A stretch of 64,000 nt of DNA, from assembly GCF_013341275.1 (NCBI RefSeq), contig NZ_CP054476.1, positions 2,158,988 through 2,222,987 on the forward strand, given 5' to 3'. Shown piece by piece: positions 39,707 through 48,961 of this stretch. Origin of the DNA: Methyloligella sp. GL2 (lineage in GTDB: Bacteria; Pseudomonadota; Alphaproteobacteria; Rhizobiales; Methyloligellaceae). The notes beneath the pieces are model-generated. The model worked only from the letters and a program-made list of their open reading frames with translations. It was not told where the DNA came from and ran no database searches. The position numbers and the translations under genes are program-made. Within the stretch, counting starts at the first letter, position 1; the number at the start of each line of letters is the position of its first letter.

Positions 39707-41047
39707 ATGTTCGACAAGATCCTGATCGCCAATCGCGGGGAAATCGCGCTGCGTATCGAGCGCGCCTGCAAAGAGCTCGGCATCGCCACCGTGGCGGTGC
39801 ATTCGACGGCTGACGCCGACGCCATGCATGTGCGCCTCGCCGATGAGAGCGTCTGCATCGGCGGCGCCGCGGCCAAGGACAGCTATCTCAACATTCCGCA
39901 GATCGTCTCGGCCTGCGAGATCACCAATGCCGATGCGGTGCATCCGGGCTACGGCTTCCTAGCGGAGAACGACCGTTTCGCCGATATCCTGGATGAGCAC
40001 GAGATCGCCTTCATCGGTCCTAGCGCCGAGCATATCCGGCTGATGGGCAATAAGATCCAGGCCAAGGAAACCGCGCGGAAGCTCGGCATTCCGGTGGTGC
40101 CCGGCTCCGACGGTCCGGTCTCCGATGTGGAGGAGGCCAAGCTGCTTGCCCGCGAGATCGGCTATCCGGTGTTGATCAAGGCGGCCTCCGGCGGCGGCGG
40201 GCGCGGCATGAAGGTCGCCAATTACGAGAGCGAGCTGGAGCTGGCTCTGGCCACGGCCCGCACCGAGGCGCAGGCGAGCTTCGGCGACCCGACGGTCTAT
40301 ATCGAAAAATATCTGGCCAAGCCGCGCCATATCGAGGTGCAGGTGCTGGCCGACGGCAAGGGTAACGCCATTCATCTGGGCGAGCGCGACTGCTCCTTGC
40401 AACGGCGCCACCAGAAGATCTGGGAAGAGGCCCCCTCGCCGGCCCTGAACGCCGCCGAGCGCGCGCGGATCGGCGAGACCGTGGCTCAGGCCATGCGCGA
40501 CCTGAAATACAAGGGCGTCGGCACGGTCGAGTTCCTGTACGAGAACGGCGAGTTCTATTTCATCGAAATGAACACCCGTCTGCAGGTGGAGCACACCATC
40601 ACCGAGATGATCACCGGCATCGACCTGGTGATCGAGCAGATCCGGGTCGCCTCCGGCGCGCCGCTGACCATCAAGCAGGAGGACGTGACCTTCAACGGCC
40701 ACGCCATCGAATGCCGTATCAATGCCGAGGATCCGCGGACTTTCCGACCCTCCCCCGGCAAGATCACCCATTTCCACCCGCCCGGCGGGCTCGGGGTTCG
40801 CGTCGATTCCGGTGCTTACGCCGGCTACACCATTCCGCCCTATTATGACAGCATGATCGGCAAGCTGATCGTTCACGCACGCAACCGGAACGAATGCCTG
40901 ATGCGGCTGAAACGGGCTCTGGGCGAATTCGTCATCGACGGGATCGATACGACGATCCCCCTGTTCACAGCGCTTCTTTCAGAGCCGGACATCATCAATG
41001 GGATGTATGATATCCATTGGCTGGAAAATCATCTGGGTCAAAGCTGA
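39707..41047 (+). CDS. accC: Biotin carboxylase subunit of acetyl-CoA carboxylase
   Basis: ATP-dependent carboxylation of biotin on AccB with bicarbonate. 446 residues, full length. N-terminal [21 protein letters not shown], the ATP-grasp glycine loop [12 protein letters not shown], the [15 protein letters not shown] block, [13 protein letters not shown], and the catalytic [14 protein letters not shown] are all intact, as is the C-terminal [16 protein letters not shown]. No BCCP domain is fused, as expected when accB is separate. It is followed by aat after 22 bases with a ribosome site AGGAGG. Confidence 0.98.
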   Translation: MFDKILIANRGEIALRIERACKELGIATVAVHSTADADAMHVRLADESVCIGGAAAKDSYLNIPQIVSACEITNADAVHPGYGFLAENDRFADILDEHEIAFIGPSAEHIRLMGNKIQAKETARKLGIPVVPGSDGPVSDVEEAKLLAREIGYPVLIKAASGGGGRGMKVANYESELELALATARTEAQASFGDPTVYIEKYLAKPRHIEVQVLADGKGNAIHLGERDCSLQRRHQKIWEEAPSPALNAAERARIGETVAQAMRDLKYKGVGTVEFLYENGEFYFIEMNTRLQVEHTITEMITGIDLVIEQIRVASGAPLTIKQEDVTFNGHAIECRINAEDPRTFRPSPGKITHFHPPGGLGVRVDSGAYAGYTIPPYYDSMIGKLIVHARNRNECLMRLKRALGEFVIDGIDTTIPLFTALLSEPDIINGMYDIHWLENHLGQS

Positions 41048-41069
41048 GTCGCGCTGACAGGAGGGGTCG

Positions 41070-41765
41070 ATGAGTTCCCTCGACGACATCATGATCGAGA
41101 TCACGCCGCAGGTTTTGCTGAAGGCCTACACCTGCGGCATCTTTCCGATGGCGGAGAATGCGCGGGATAACGCGCTGTATTGGATCGAGCCGGAGCGGCG
41201 CGGCATTCTCCCCCTGGACAAGGTGCATGTGCCGAAGCGGCTTGCCCGCACCATCCGCCAGCAGGTTTTCGAAATCCGCGTCGACAACGATTTCGATGCG
41301 GTGATCGAGGGCTGTGCGGCGCCGGCGGAAGGCCGCCGCTCGACCTGGATCAACGCCCGCATCCGCAGCCTCTACAAAGAGCTGTTCGAGCTCGGCTATT
41401 GCCACACGGTGGAGGTCTGGAAGGACGGCGAGCTGGTGGGCGGGCTCTACGGCGTGCATCTGGGCCGCGCCTTCTTCGGCGAGAGCATGTTCAGCCGGAT
41501 GCGCGATGCCAGCAAGGTGGCGCTCGTCTATCTGGTGGCGCGGCTGAAGGCGGGCGGCTTCACCCTGCTCGACACCCAATTCGTCACCGATCACCTGGCG
41601 CGGTTCGGCACCATCGAGGTGGAGCGGACCGAATTTCAGGGATTGTTGGACGAAGCGTTGTCCGACGGGGCCGGCGAATTCGGCGCGCTCTCGGCGGCGG
41701 AATCGCCCGAGGGCGTCTTGCAATTGGTCAGCCAGACGTCGAACACCGGGTGCTCCACGGCGTGA
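41070..41765 (+). CDS. aat: Leucyl/phenylalanyl-tRNA-protein transferase
   Basis: Adds Leu or Phe to proteins with N-terminal Lys or Arg, marking them for ClpAP by the N-end rule. 231 residues. Family blocks are [53 protein letters not shown] (its parts), [19 protein letters not shown], and [15 protein letters not shown]. The last 40 or so residues are not conserved-looking and overlap the convergent DUF2155 gene by 130 bases. AGGAGG sits before the start. It is the last gene of the aroQ-accBC-aat run. Confidence 0.95.
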   Translation: MSSLDDIMIEITPQVLLKAYTCGIFPMAENARDNALYWIEPERRGILPLDKVHVPKRLARTIRQQVFEIRVDNDFDAVIEGCAAPAEGRRSTWINARIRSLYKELFELGYCHTVEVWKDGELVGGLYGVHLGRAFFGESMFSRMRDASKVALVYLVARLKAGGFTLLDTQFVTDHLARFGTIEVERTEFQGLLDEALSDGAGEFGALSAAESPEGVLQLVSQTSNTGCSTA

Positions 41766-42118
41766 AGCCCAGGGCTTTCGGCGAACATCCAACCGGTGAA
41801 GATACGGCTGGTCTCGCCTGAGAGCTTGGTCTCGTCCACTTCCACGAAAGCGGCGGTGCGCGGCGGCTCGGTCGGCGGGCGCGTATCGCAGATGCGCGGC
41901 GTCACGGTCAGGGCGCCGAACTTCACCGTCTTGTTGATGGGGATCTCCAGATGGGAGATGCGGCCCGTCACCTTATCCAGCGCGGCAAAGACGGCGAGCT
42001 TGTTGTGAATGACCTCGGCCGAGGCCTGCCCCGCCCAAAGCAGCCCCGCCGCAGGGGTCAGAGCCAGCAAGACAATAAGGCTGGCGCGCAAGCTTACGAT
42101 TCGCGTTGGATTGATCAT
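41636..42118 (-). CDS. DUF2155 domain protein, exported
   Basis: A 160-residue exported protein of unknown function, found almost only in alphaproteobacteria. I chose the ATG at 42118 because it gives a clear signal peptide (about 1-34, [17 protein letters not shown] then ASA/E); longer frames have no such feature. The DUF2155 core is seen in [59 protein letters not shown] and [12 protein letters not shown] Ser/Pro/Asn tail follows, and its coding region overlaps the end of aat on the other strand by 130 bases. The conserved neighbour NDUFA12 is two genes away. Confidence 0.88.
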   Translation of the reverse strand: MINPTRIVSLRASLIVLLALTPAAGLLWAGQASAEVIHNKLAVFAALDKVTGRISHLEIPINKTVKFGALTVTPRICDTRPPTEPPRTAAFVEVDETKLSGETSRIFTGWMFAESPGLHAVEHPVFDVWLTNCKTPSGDSAAESAPNSPAPSDNASSNNP

Positions 42119-42263
42119 CGCTAGGCACTTACCGGATGGCGCTGGAGCCGTCCATATTCCTCTGGCCTTTGGGTGGGGCAGGAATTTGACCCTCATATGA
42201 CGCAGGCGCCCGCCGATTTGCAAGATTGCGCGCCGGCATCGGGAAATTTCCGTCTTTGCCGTC

Positions 42264-43043
42264 TTACGAGGCCCGCTCGGCGGCGAAACGCAGGCGGGCA
42301 TAATCGGCCACCCAAAGCCCGTCGCTGTCGCATAGCGCCGGCTTCAGCAGGGCCGCGGTCTCGGCCACCGCATCGGCGCGGGTCTGCTCAGGCAGCTGCT
42401 CGAAGAACGGTGCGCTGAAGGTGGCAAGCCAGCCTTCGATATCGCCCGGCAGCGGCGTCGGGCGCGAGAACAGCTTCATCTCCTGCACCAGAAAGCCGCC
42501 CTGCTCCAGGCGCTGGGCATATTCGTTGGCGCTCGGAAAATACCAGGGCGCGGCGAGGTCCGGATCGGCATCATGGGCTTTGGCGACCGCACGCAAGGCC
42601 GTCGCGATAGCGGCGACATTGCCGTGGCCGCCAAGCTCGGCAACGAAGCGCCCCTTCGGCTTCAGCGCCCGGAAGACACCTTCGATCACCTTGTCCGGCT
42701 GGTTCATCCAATGCAGCGCGGCGTTGGAGAACACGGCATCGAACTCGTTCTCGAACGGCAGATCGTGACCGTCGGCCCAGACCACGTCCAGGCCGCGCGC
42801 CTTGGCGGCCGCCAGCAGGTTCTCGCTCATATCGGTGCCGAGCACATCGGCGCCGGTGGCAGCAATCTTCTCGGTCAGGGCGCCGTCGCCGCAGCCCAGA
42901 TCCAGAATGCGCTCGCCTTCGCGCGGGGCAAGCAGGCCCAGAAGCGGCGTGCCGAGCTCGGCGACGAAGCGTGCATTCTTGGCATAATCATCGGCCGACC
43001 AGCGCTGGGCCGGCTCGCTCGGACGGGCCGAGGAACGAGACAT
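42264..43043 (-). CDS. Class I SAM-dependent methyltransferase
   Basis: 259 residues with a standard methyltransferase fold. Motif I is ILDLGCGDGALTEKIA, followed by the acidic residue in GTDMSENLLAAAKA, DLPFENEFDAVFSNAALHWM (motif IV) and VFRALKPKGRFVAELGGHGN. The ALHW signature and length resemble trans-aconitate methyltransferase or malonyl-ACP methyltransferase BioC; neither can be assigned because no biotin genes are near. It lies between the DUF2155 and NDUFA12 genes on the same strand, with 145- and 50-base gaps. Confidence 0.88.
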   Translation of the reverse strand: MSRSSARPSEPAQRWSADDYAKNARFVAELGTPLLGLLAPREGERILDLGCGDGALTEKIAATGADVLGTDMSENLLAAAKARGLDVVWADGHDLPFENEFDAVFSNAALHWMNQPDKVIEGVFRALKPKGRFVAELGGHGNVAAIATALRAVAKAHDADPDLAAPWYFPSANEYAQRLEQGGFLVQEMKLFSRPTPLPGDIEGWLATFSAPFFEQLPEQTRADAVAETAALLKPALCDSDGLWVADYARLRFAAERAS

Positions 43044-43093
43044 TTGGCTTCCTTCGTGGAATGCGTCGCGGGATCGCGGCGCGAAATGCCAGA

Positions 43094-43495
43094 TCAGCTC
43101 GGCTGCCAGGGCTCGTAGGCCCGGGTGGCGGGACGCGGCTCATCGAGCGGCCGCAAGGTGCTGCCCGGCGGGTGATAGGCTTCCGGCGTTCCGGTCATGT
43201 TGGGCCGGGACGGCTTCTGCCAGGGTTTGGCGTGATAATCTTCTTCCGTCGGCGGCACGTCGACCACATGGTGCATCCAGCCATGCCAGGCGGCGGGGAC
43301 TTGTGTCGCCTCCCACCCCTTTTTGTAGACGACCCAGCGGCGCTCGCCGGTCTTGTCCTGGTAATAGGTGTTGCCGTCTTCGTCGGTGCCCACCTTCTTG
43401 CCGTAGCGCCAGGTCCAAAGACGGGTGCCGATGGTGTTCCCGGTCCACCAGGCGAAAAGCTCTGTGAAAAGCGCCACGGGCTCAGATCCGCTCAA
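43094..43495 (-). CDS. NADH:ubiquinone oxidoreductase 17.2-kDa subunit homologue (NDUFA12)
   Basis: Bacterial counterpart of a mitochondrial complex I accessory subunit, known as part of alphaproteobacterial complex I. 133 residues. Conserved blocks are GNTIGTRLWTWRYGKKVGTD, DGNTYYQDKTGERRWVVY and VPAAWHGWMHHVVDVPP, followed by a proline-rich end with KPSRPNMTGTPEAY. There is no membrane segment; the protein should sit on the matrix-facing arm. The other complex I genes are not in this window. Its presence is one of the best taxonomic signs here. Confidence 0.94.
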   Translation of the reverse strand: MSGSEPVALFTELFAWWTGNTIGTRLWTWRYGKKVGTDEDGNTYYQDKTGERRWVVYKKGWEATQVPAAWHGWMHHVVDVPPTEEDYHAKPWQKPSRPNMTGTPEAYHPPGSTLRPLDEPRPATRAYEPWQPS

Positions 43496-43671
43496 ATTCG
43501 AATGGGTAAGCTCGCCGGACTATGCGGCCAAAGGCTTTCCGCTGTCCAGGGGGAGCGGCAATTCGCAACTGAAATAGCGGGGAAATCTATGCCCTCCCCC
43601 CTCCACTTAGGGCATCAGAATCACCATATAGTTGAGGCAGGGGCAGCGGGCTTTGTACCGGGCGAAACCGC

Positions 43672-43726
43672 TTTGCTAATCCACAGGTATAGTGGATAAT
43701 TAACTTCTGGCCACTAGATATAGCGT
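43672..43726 (+). promoter_or_regulatory. nrdJ promoter with two NrdR-like boxes
   Basis: TTTGCT (43672-43677), a 17-base spacer, GATAAT (43695-43700). Box 2, CCACTAGATATAGCGT (43711-43726), matches the NrdR consensus ACACWATATATWGTGT at 13 of 16 positions. Box 1, CCACAGGTATAGTGG (43681-43695), is a weaker, 15-base version. Their left ends are 30 bases apart, close to three helix turns, as known for NrdR pairs. The 308-base gap 43496-43803 holds no gene and no cobalamin riboswitch that I can see. Confidence 0.65.
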
Positions 43727-43803
43727 TTGTGTTGCAGTGCACGACGAATCGAAACACCGTGGCCGGCTCGAATTGACAACACCTGACGACGCTGGGGGAG
43801 CAG

Positions 43804-46800
43804 ATGCGGATCGAACGACATTTTACGCAACAGGGCCAATCGCCTTACGAGACCATCGAATTTCGCGATAGTGCGAGCGAGATTCGCAATCCCGATGGCT
43901 CGCTGGTCTTCTCGCTGGAGCGCTTCAGCGTGCCGGCGCAGTGGAGCCAGGTTGCGGCCGATATCCTGGCGCAGAAATACTTCCGCAAAGCCGGCGTCGC
44001 AGCACGTCTGAAAAGGATCGAGGAAAACGACGTCCCGTCCTGGCTATGGCGCTCCGTGCCCGACGAAGCGGCGCTTGCCGAGCTCCCCGAAGACGAGCGC
44101 TACGGTTCGGAGACCGATGCGCGACAGGTGTTCGACCGTCTCGCCGGCACCTGGACCTATTGGGGCTGGAAGGGCGGCTATTTCTCCTCCGAAGAGGATG
44201 CCCGCGCCTTCTTCGACGAGCACCGCTACATGCTGGCCAAGCAGATGGCTGCCCCCAACAGCCCGCAATGGTTCAACACCGGCCTGCACTGGGCCTATGG
44301 CATCGATGGTCCGGCACAGGGCCATTACTATGTCGATTTCCGCACCGGCACGCTGACCCAGTCCGACTCCGCCTACGAGCATCCCCAGCCGCATGCCTGC
44401 TTCATCCAGTCGGTCGAGGACGACCTGGTGAACGACAGCGGCATCATGGATCTGTGGGTGCGCGAGGCACGGCTGTTCAAATACGGCTCCGGCACCGGCT
44501 CCAACTTCTCCGCGCTGCGCGGCGAGAACGAGCCGCTTTCCGGCGGCGGCAAATCCTCCGGCCTGATGAGCTTCCTGAAGATCGGCGACCGGGCGGCCGG
44601 CGCGATCAAGTCGGGCGGCACCACGCGCCGCGCGGCGAAGATGGTGGTGGTCGATATCGATCACCCCGACGTCGAGGACTTCATCAACTGGAAGGTGGTC
44701 GAGGAGCAGAAGGTGGCGGCGCTGGTCGTCGGCTCCAAGGTGCTGAGCGAACGGCTCAACGCCGTCATCCGGGCCTGCGTGAATTGCGAGGCCGATGACG
44801 ATCATTGCTTCGACCCGAAGCGGAACCCGGCGCTGAAGCGCGAGGTGAAGGCGGCGCGCAAGCTGAAGGTCCCGGACAACTACATCAACCGGGTGATCCA
44901 GTTCGCCCGCCAGGGCTACACCTCTATCGAGTTCCAGACCTACGACACCGACTGGGACTCCGAAGCCTACCGCACGGTCTCGGGTCAGAACTCCAACAAC
45001 TCGGTGCGCGTCACCGACGATTTCCTCAACGCGGTCGAGGCGGATGCCGATTGGGATCTGATCCGGCGCAAGGACGGCACGGTCGCCAAATCGGTCAATG
45101 CGCGGGAGCTGTGGGAGCAAGTCGGCAACGCCGCCTGGTCCTGCGCCGATCCGGGCATCCAGTTCCATTCCACCATCAACGACTGGCACACCTGCCCGGC
45201 GGCCGGTCAGATCCGGGCCTCCAACCCGTGCTCGGAATACATGTTCCTGGACGACACGGCCTGCAATCTCGCCTCGCTCAATCTGATGAGCTTCCGGCGA
45301 GAGGATGGCGGCTTCGACGCCGATGCTTACGAGTATGCGGTGCGGATGTGGACCATCGTTCTGGAGATCGCGGTGACCATGGCGCAGTTCCCCTCGCGGG
45401 CGATTGCGCAGCTCTCCTACGAGTACCGCACGCTCGGTCTCGGCTACGCCAATATCGGCGGGCTCCTGATGGCGAGCGGCGTGCCTTACGACTCCGACGA
45501 GGGCCGTGCGCTTTGCGGCGCGCTGAGCGCGATCATGACCGGCGTCTCCTACGCCACCAGCGCGGAGATGGCACGCGAGCTGAACCCCTTCCCCGGCTTC
45601 TCGGCCAACCGCGAATCCATGCTGCGGGTGATGCGCAATCACGCCCGCGCCGCGCATGGCGAGACGGAAGGCTATGACGGACTGGCCACCACGCCGGTGC
45701 CGCTGGACCATGCCTCCTGCCCGCATCCGGAGCTGCCGGCGCGCGCCGTGCAGGCTTGGGACCGCGCGGTGCTGCTGGGCGAGATGCACGGCTACCGCAA
45801 TGCGCAGGCCTCGGTGATCGCGCCGACCGGCACGATCGGCCTGGTGATGGATTGCGACACCACCGGCATCGAGCCGGACTTCGCCCTGGTGAAGTTCAAG
45901 AAGCTGGCCGGCGGCGGCTATTTCAAGATCATCAACCGGATGGTGCCGGAAGCCTTGCGCGTGCTCGGCTATGACGAGGCGACGCGCCAGGAGATCATCG
46001 ATTACGTGGTCGGCTACGGCACGCTGAAGAACGCGCCGCATATCAACCACGAGAGCTTGGCGGCCAAGGGCTTCACCGAAGAGAAGCTGGCCGGCATCGA
46101 GAAGGCGGTGGAGACGGCCTTCGACATCAAGTTCGTGTTCAACAAGTGGAGCCTGGGCGAGGATTTCTGCACCGAGGTGCTCGGCCTCGACGCGGCGCGC
46201 CTCGATGCGCCGGACTTCGATCTCCTGGCCGAGATCGGCTTCTCGCGCAAAGAGATCGATGCGGCCAACGAATATGCTTGCGGGGCGATGACCCTGGAAG
46301 GCGCGCCGCATCTCGATGCGGAGCATCTTCCCGTTTTCGATTGCGCCTCGCCTTGCGGCCGCAAGGGCAAGCGCTCCCTCTCCACGGAGAGCCACATCCG
46401 CATGATGGCGGCTGCGCAGCCGTTCATCTCCGGCGCCATCTCCAAGACCATCAACATGCCGACCGACGCGACGGTGGAGGATTGCAAGGAGGCCTATCTG
46501 CTGTCCTGGCGTCTGGCGCTGAAAGCCAACGCGCTTTACCGCGACGGCTCGAAGCTGTCGCAGCCGCTGAATGCGCAGCTCCTCGCCGACGACGAGGACG
46601 AGCAGGACGAGGTCGCCGCACAGCTGGCGTCCGATCAGCCGACGTCACAGCGGGCGACGGTCGTCGCCGAGCGCGTCATCGAACGCATCGTGGAGCGTGC
46701 CCGGGTGAACGCCGAGCGCGAGCGCCTGCCGCATCGGCGCAAGGGCTACACGCAAAAAGCCGTGGTCGGCGGCCATAAGGTCTATTTAAGAACTGGCGAG

Positions 46801-47502
46801 TACACAGACGGTCGCTTGGGTGAGATCTTTATCGATATGCACAAGGAAGGCGCCGCCTTCCGCTCACTCATGAACAACTTCGCGATCGCGGTTTCGGTTG
46901 GACTGCAATATGGCGTTCCGTTGGAAGAGTTCGTCGATGCATTTACATTCACGCGCTTCGAACCGGCCGGCCTCGTTCGCGGAAACGAAGCAATCAAGAA
47001 TGCAACTTCCATTCTTGACTACCTGTTCAGAGAGCTTGCCGTCTCCTATCTTGGACGGTACGAGCTCGCGCATGTCGATCCTTCGGAGATCGGCAGCACG
47101 ACGCTCGGTTCGAGTGACGAGAACGGCGATGCCGATGCAACGGAAGCTCTCGTGTCTCCTGGCTTCACGCGCGGACTGCTCAGCGAGTTCCGCCGTGCAG
47201 CGCAAGCGAAGGGGCAGCAGCCCAATGCGTTCAGGAACGACAGCAATGACGAGCCTGATCCACGAGTCGAAACCGTGGCAGTCTCACCCGCCTCTGACTC
47301 TGTTCCCTCCCAGACAACCTCGGAGCAAGTTGCCCGAGCTGTGGAAGCTCTCGCCGATCGCGGAGCAACCAGCCTTATCGCCGAAGCGCGCGTTAAGGGG
47401 TATGAAGGGGAAGCGTGCTCAGAATGCGGGAACTTCACGCTCGTCCGAAATGGCACATGTCTCAAATGCGACACTTGCGGTGCGACGAGCGGTTGTTCAT
47501 AG
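43804..47502 (+). CDS. nrdJ: Vitamin B12-dependent (class II) ribonucleotide reductase
   Basis: Reduces ribonucleotides to deoxyribonucleotides with adenosylcobalamin, independent of oxygen. 1232 residues, the long class II form. Key parts are [33 protein letters not shown] with the first redox cysteine, [15 protein letters not shown], the active-site block [16 protein letters not shown] with the radical cysteine and glutamate, [20 protein letters not shown], and a C-terminal cysteine cluster ACSECGNF...CLKCDTCG. Ribosome site GGGGGAG precedes the ATG. From about base 46785 codon use shifts to clearly lower third-position GC while the protein stays intact. A histone-like gene follows. Confidence 0.96.
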   Translation: MRIERHFTQQGQSPYETIEFRDSASEIRNPDGSLVFSLERFSVPAQWSQVAADILAQKYFRKAGVAARLKRIEENDVPSWLWRSVPDEAALAELPEDERYGSETDARQVFDRLAGTWTYWGWKGGYFSSEEDARAFFDEHRYMLAKQMAAPNSPQWFNTGLHWAYGIDGPAQGHYYVDFRTGTLTQSDSAYEHPQPHACFIQSVEDDLVNDSGIMDLWVREARLFKYGSGTGSNFSALRGENEPLSGGGKSSGLMSFLKIGDRAAGAIKSGGTTRRAAKMVVVDIDHPDVEDFINWKVVEEQKVAALVVGSKVLSERLNAVIRACVNCEADDDHCFDPKRNPALKREVKAARKLKVPDNYINRVIQFARQGYTSIEFQTYDTDWDSEAYRTVSGQNSNNSVRVTDDFLNAVEADADWDLIRRKDGTVAKSVNARELWEQVGNAAWSCADPGIQFHSTINDWHTCPAAGQIRASNPCSEYMFLDDTACNLASLNLMSFRREDGGFDADAYEYAVRMWTIVLEIAVTMAQFPSRAIAQLSYEYRTLGLGYANIGGLLMASGVPYDSDEGRALCGALSAIMTGVSYATSAEMARELNPFPGFSANRESMLRVMRNHARAAHGETEGYDGLATTPVPLDHASCPHPELPARAVQAWDRAVLLGEMHGYRNAQASVIAPTGTIGLVMDCDTTGIEPDFALVKFKKLAGGGYFKIINRMVPEALRVLGYDEATRQEIIDYVVGYGTLKNAPHINHESLAAKGFTEEKLAGIEKAVETAFDIKFVFNKWSLGEDFCTEVLGLDAARLDAPDFDLLAEIGFSRKEIDAANEYACGAMTLEGAPHLDAEHLPVFDCASPCGRKGKRSLSTESHIRMMAAAQPFISGAISKTINMPTDATVEDCKEAYLLSWRLALKANALYRDGSKLSQPLNAQLLADDEDEQDEVAAQLASDQPTSQRATVVAERVIERIVERARVNAERERLPHRRKGYTQKAVVGGHKVYLRTGEYTDGRLGEIFIDMHKEGAAFRSLMNNFAIAVSVGLQYGVPLEEFVDAFTFTRFEPAGLVRGNEAIKNATSILDYLFRELAVSYLGRYELAHVDPSEIGSTTLGSSDENGDADATEALVSPGFTRGLLSEFRRAAQAKGQQPNAFRNDSNDEPDPRVETVAVSPASDSVPSQTTSEQVARAVEALADRGATSLIAEARVKGYEGEACSECGNFTLVRNGTCLKCDTCGATSGCS

Positions 47503-47539
47503 ACCAACTGACACCGACCCCCATAGGAGGGACTAAGTG

Positions 47540-48346
47540 ATGGCCATACTGAAGACTCCGAAGAAGAAGCCGGCGGCCAAGAAGCCGACGGCGGCGGCAA
47601 AGCCCGCAGCCAAGAAGCCGGCTGTGAAGCGTACGGTCGCCAAGGCAACCACCACTGCCCGCAAGACGGCCGCCGCCAAAAAGCCGGCCACCACCGCTCG
47701 TAAGACGGCCGCCGCGAAGAAGCCGGTAGCCCGCAAGACGACGACCACGGCGCGGAAGGCGACGACCACCGCCCGCACCGCGACCGCGGCACGCAAGACG
47801 GCTACGGCTCGTAAGGCGACCACAGCTAAGAAGCCGACCGCAGCCCGCAAGACGGCTGCGGCGCGCAAGCCGGTGACGGCTAAGACCACCACGGCGAAGA
47901 AGCCTGTGGCCAAGAAACCCGCAGCGAAGAAGCCGGCAGCGAAGAAGCCCGTCGCGCGCAAGACCGCTACGACGGCGCGCAAGACTGCCACCGCCCGTAA
48001 GCCGGCGGCGGCGAAGAAGCCGGCCACCACCGCGCGCAAGACGGCAGCCGCCAAGAAGCCGGTTGCCCGCAAGACCGCCACCACGGCCCGCAAGACCACG
48101 ACTGCCCGTAAGCCGGCGGCCGCGAAAAAGCCCGCCGCCAAGCCTGCAGTCCGCAAACCTGCCGTCCGCAAGGCTGCCGCGGCACGCAAGCCGGTGACGG
48201 CCAAGACCACCACGGCGAAGAAGCCTGCGGCCAAGAAGCCGGTGGCGAAGAAGCCCGCGACCCGCACGGCTGCGGCCAAGAAGACCACGCCGCGCAAGAC
48301 CGGCGCTGCCAAGAAGCCGGCAGCCCGCAAGACCACCAAGGCGTAA
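47540..48346 (+). CDS. Histone H1-like Lys/Ala/Thr/Pro-rich repeat protein
   Basis: A 268-residue, extremely basic protein made almost wholly of short units such as KKPAAKKP, ARKTATTARKT and AAAKKPVARKT. It has no fold that I can name; the composition is that of eukaryotic H1 tails and of bacterial H1-like proteins (AlgP, HctB, Bordetella BpH1), which bind DNA or polyphosphate without sequence preference. AGGAGGG at 47525-47531 favours the ATG at 47540; a GTG lies one codon earlier. It is 37 bases after nrdJ, so it might be cotranscribed with it. Two terminators follow. The repeats make the length prone to change. Long open frames on the other strand are a by-product of the repeats. Confidence 0.85.
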   Translation: MAILKTPKKKPAAKKPTAAAKPAAKKPAVKRTVAKATTTARKTAAAKKPATTARKTAAAKKPVARKTTTTARKATTTARTATAARKTATARKATTAKKPTAARKTAAARKPVTAKTTTAKKPVAKKPAAKKPAAKKPVARKTATTARKTATARKPAAAKKPATTARKTAAAKKPVARKTATTARKTTTARKPAAAKKPAAKPAVRKPAVRKAAAARKPVTAKTTTAKKPAAKKPVAKKPATRTAAAKKTTPRKTGAAKKPAARKTTKA

Positions 48347-48359
48347 GCTCCGCAAGAGG

Positions 48360-48379
48360 CGGCGCTTCGGCGCCGTTTT
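48360..48379 (+). terminator. First terminator after the histone-like gene
   Basis: CGGCGC-ttcg-GCGCCG stem with a stable tetraloop, followed by TTTTC. It begins 14 bases after the stop. Confidence 0.8.
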
Positions 48380-48396
48380 CCTCTTCTGCCTTTTCC

Positions 48397-48430
48397 AACA
48401 CGGCGCTCTTCGGGGCGCCGTGTTTGTTTT
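48397..48430 (+). terminator. Second terminator after the histone-like gene
   Basis: Perfect 10-bp stem AACACGGCGC/GCGCCGTGTT with an 8-base loop, followed by TGTTTT. It lies 17 bases after the first terminator, so read-through into the BLUF gene should be low. Confidence 0.85.
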
Positions 48431-48501
48431 GGCAGAGCGTTAACCCGCCGCCTCTAGGCTTTGGGGCAAAGCAAGACTCGCAAGCTGCCGAGGGAGTATC
48501 G

Positions 48502-48954
48502 ATGGCACTTTTCCGACTGGCCTATATCAGCACGTCGACGATCAACGGTTCGCCAGAGGACCATCGGCGCGAGCTCGGCGCTATTCTGCTGTCGGCGCGC
48601 ACGAACAACGAGAAGGCGCAGATTACCGGTGCGCTCCTCGCCACCAAGGATCGTTTCACGCAAGTGCTGGAAGGCGACCGTGTCGCCGTGGAGCAGACCT
48701 ATGCGCGCATCGCCGCCAATCCCCGGCACAAGGATCTGACCTTGCTGCTAGCCGAGGAAATTCAAAAGCGCGAATTTCCGCAATGGTCGATGGCCTATAT
48801 CGATCCCACCCATACGGCGGAACAGGCCGTCGCGGAAGTGGCGCAAGGGCTGCCGGTGGCCGGCGGGGCATCCAAGCTGCGCGGATTACTGGCGATGATG
48901 GCCGACATGGTGTCGGAGGAAAAAGCACCGGACGTAAAAACCAACGCCGCTTAA
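48502..48954 (+). CDS. BLUF-domain blue-light photoreceptor (short type)
   Basis: FAD-binding blue-light sensor. 150 residues from ATG 48502 (ribosome site GAGGGAG): the BLUF domain takes up about 1-100 and a 50-residue Ala-rich helix follows; there is no output domain. All flavin-site residues known from PixD have a match at the same spacing: Tyr8 (LAYIS), Asn36 (NNEKAQITG), Gln54 (FTQVLEG), Trp95 (FPQWSMAY). The Tyr-Gln pair needed for the light-driven hydrogen-bond switch is therefore intact. Short BLUF proteins act through protein partners, which are not identified here. It is a single gene between two terminators and the convergent CinA-type gene. Confidence 0.95.
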   Translation: MALFRLAYISTSTINGSPEDHRRELGAILLSARTNNEKAQITGALLATKDRFTQVLEGDRVAVEQTYARIAANPRHKDLTLLLAEEIQKREFPQWSMAYIDPTHTAEQAVAEVAQGLPVAGGASKLRGLLAMMADMVSEEKAPDVKTNAA

Positions 48955-48961
48955 GCTTCGT

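Noticed and set aside
43496-43803. Cobalamin riboswitch before nrdJ
   Set aside because: I looked because nrdJ needs B12, but the typical B12-box pattern with its conserved GCCACTG is not there; a covariance search would settle it.
44044-46395. 783-codon open frame antisense to nrdJ
   Set aside because: Shadow of a GC-rich gene: no ribosome site, Arg/His/Ala/Gly-heavy product, and the sense strand codes for a well-conserved reductase.
47540-48346. DNA repeats in the histone-like gene taken as a CRISPR or satellite array
   Set aside because: The repeats follow codon units, vary in length, have no spacers, and translate to a Lys/Ala-rich protein with ribosome site and terminators.
47462-48355. 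Long minus-strand frames across the histone-like gene
   Set aside because: Open only because the Lys/Ala repeat lacks stop codons in other frames; products are Gly/Arg/Leu or Val/Phe/Ala repeats.
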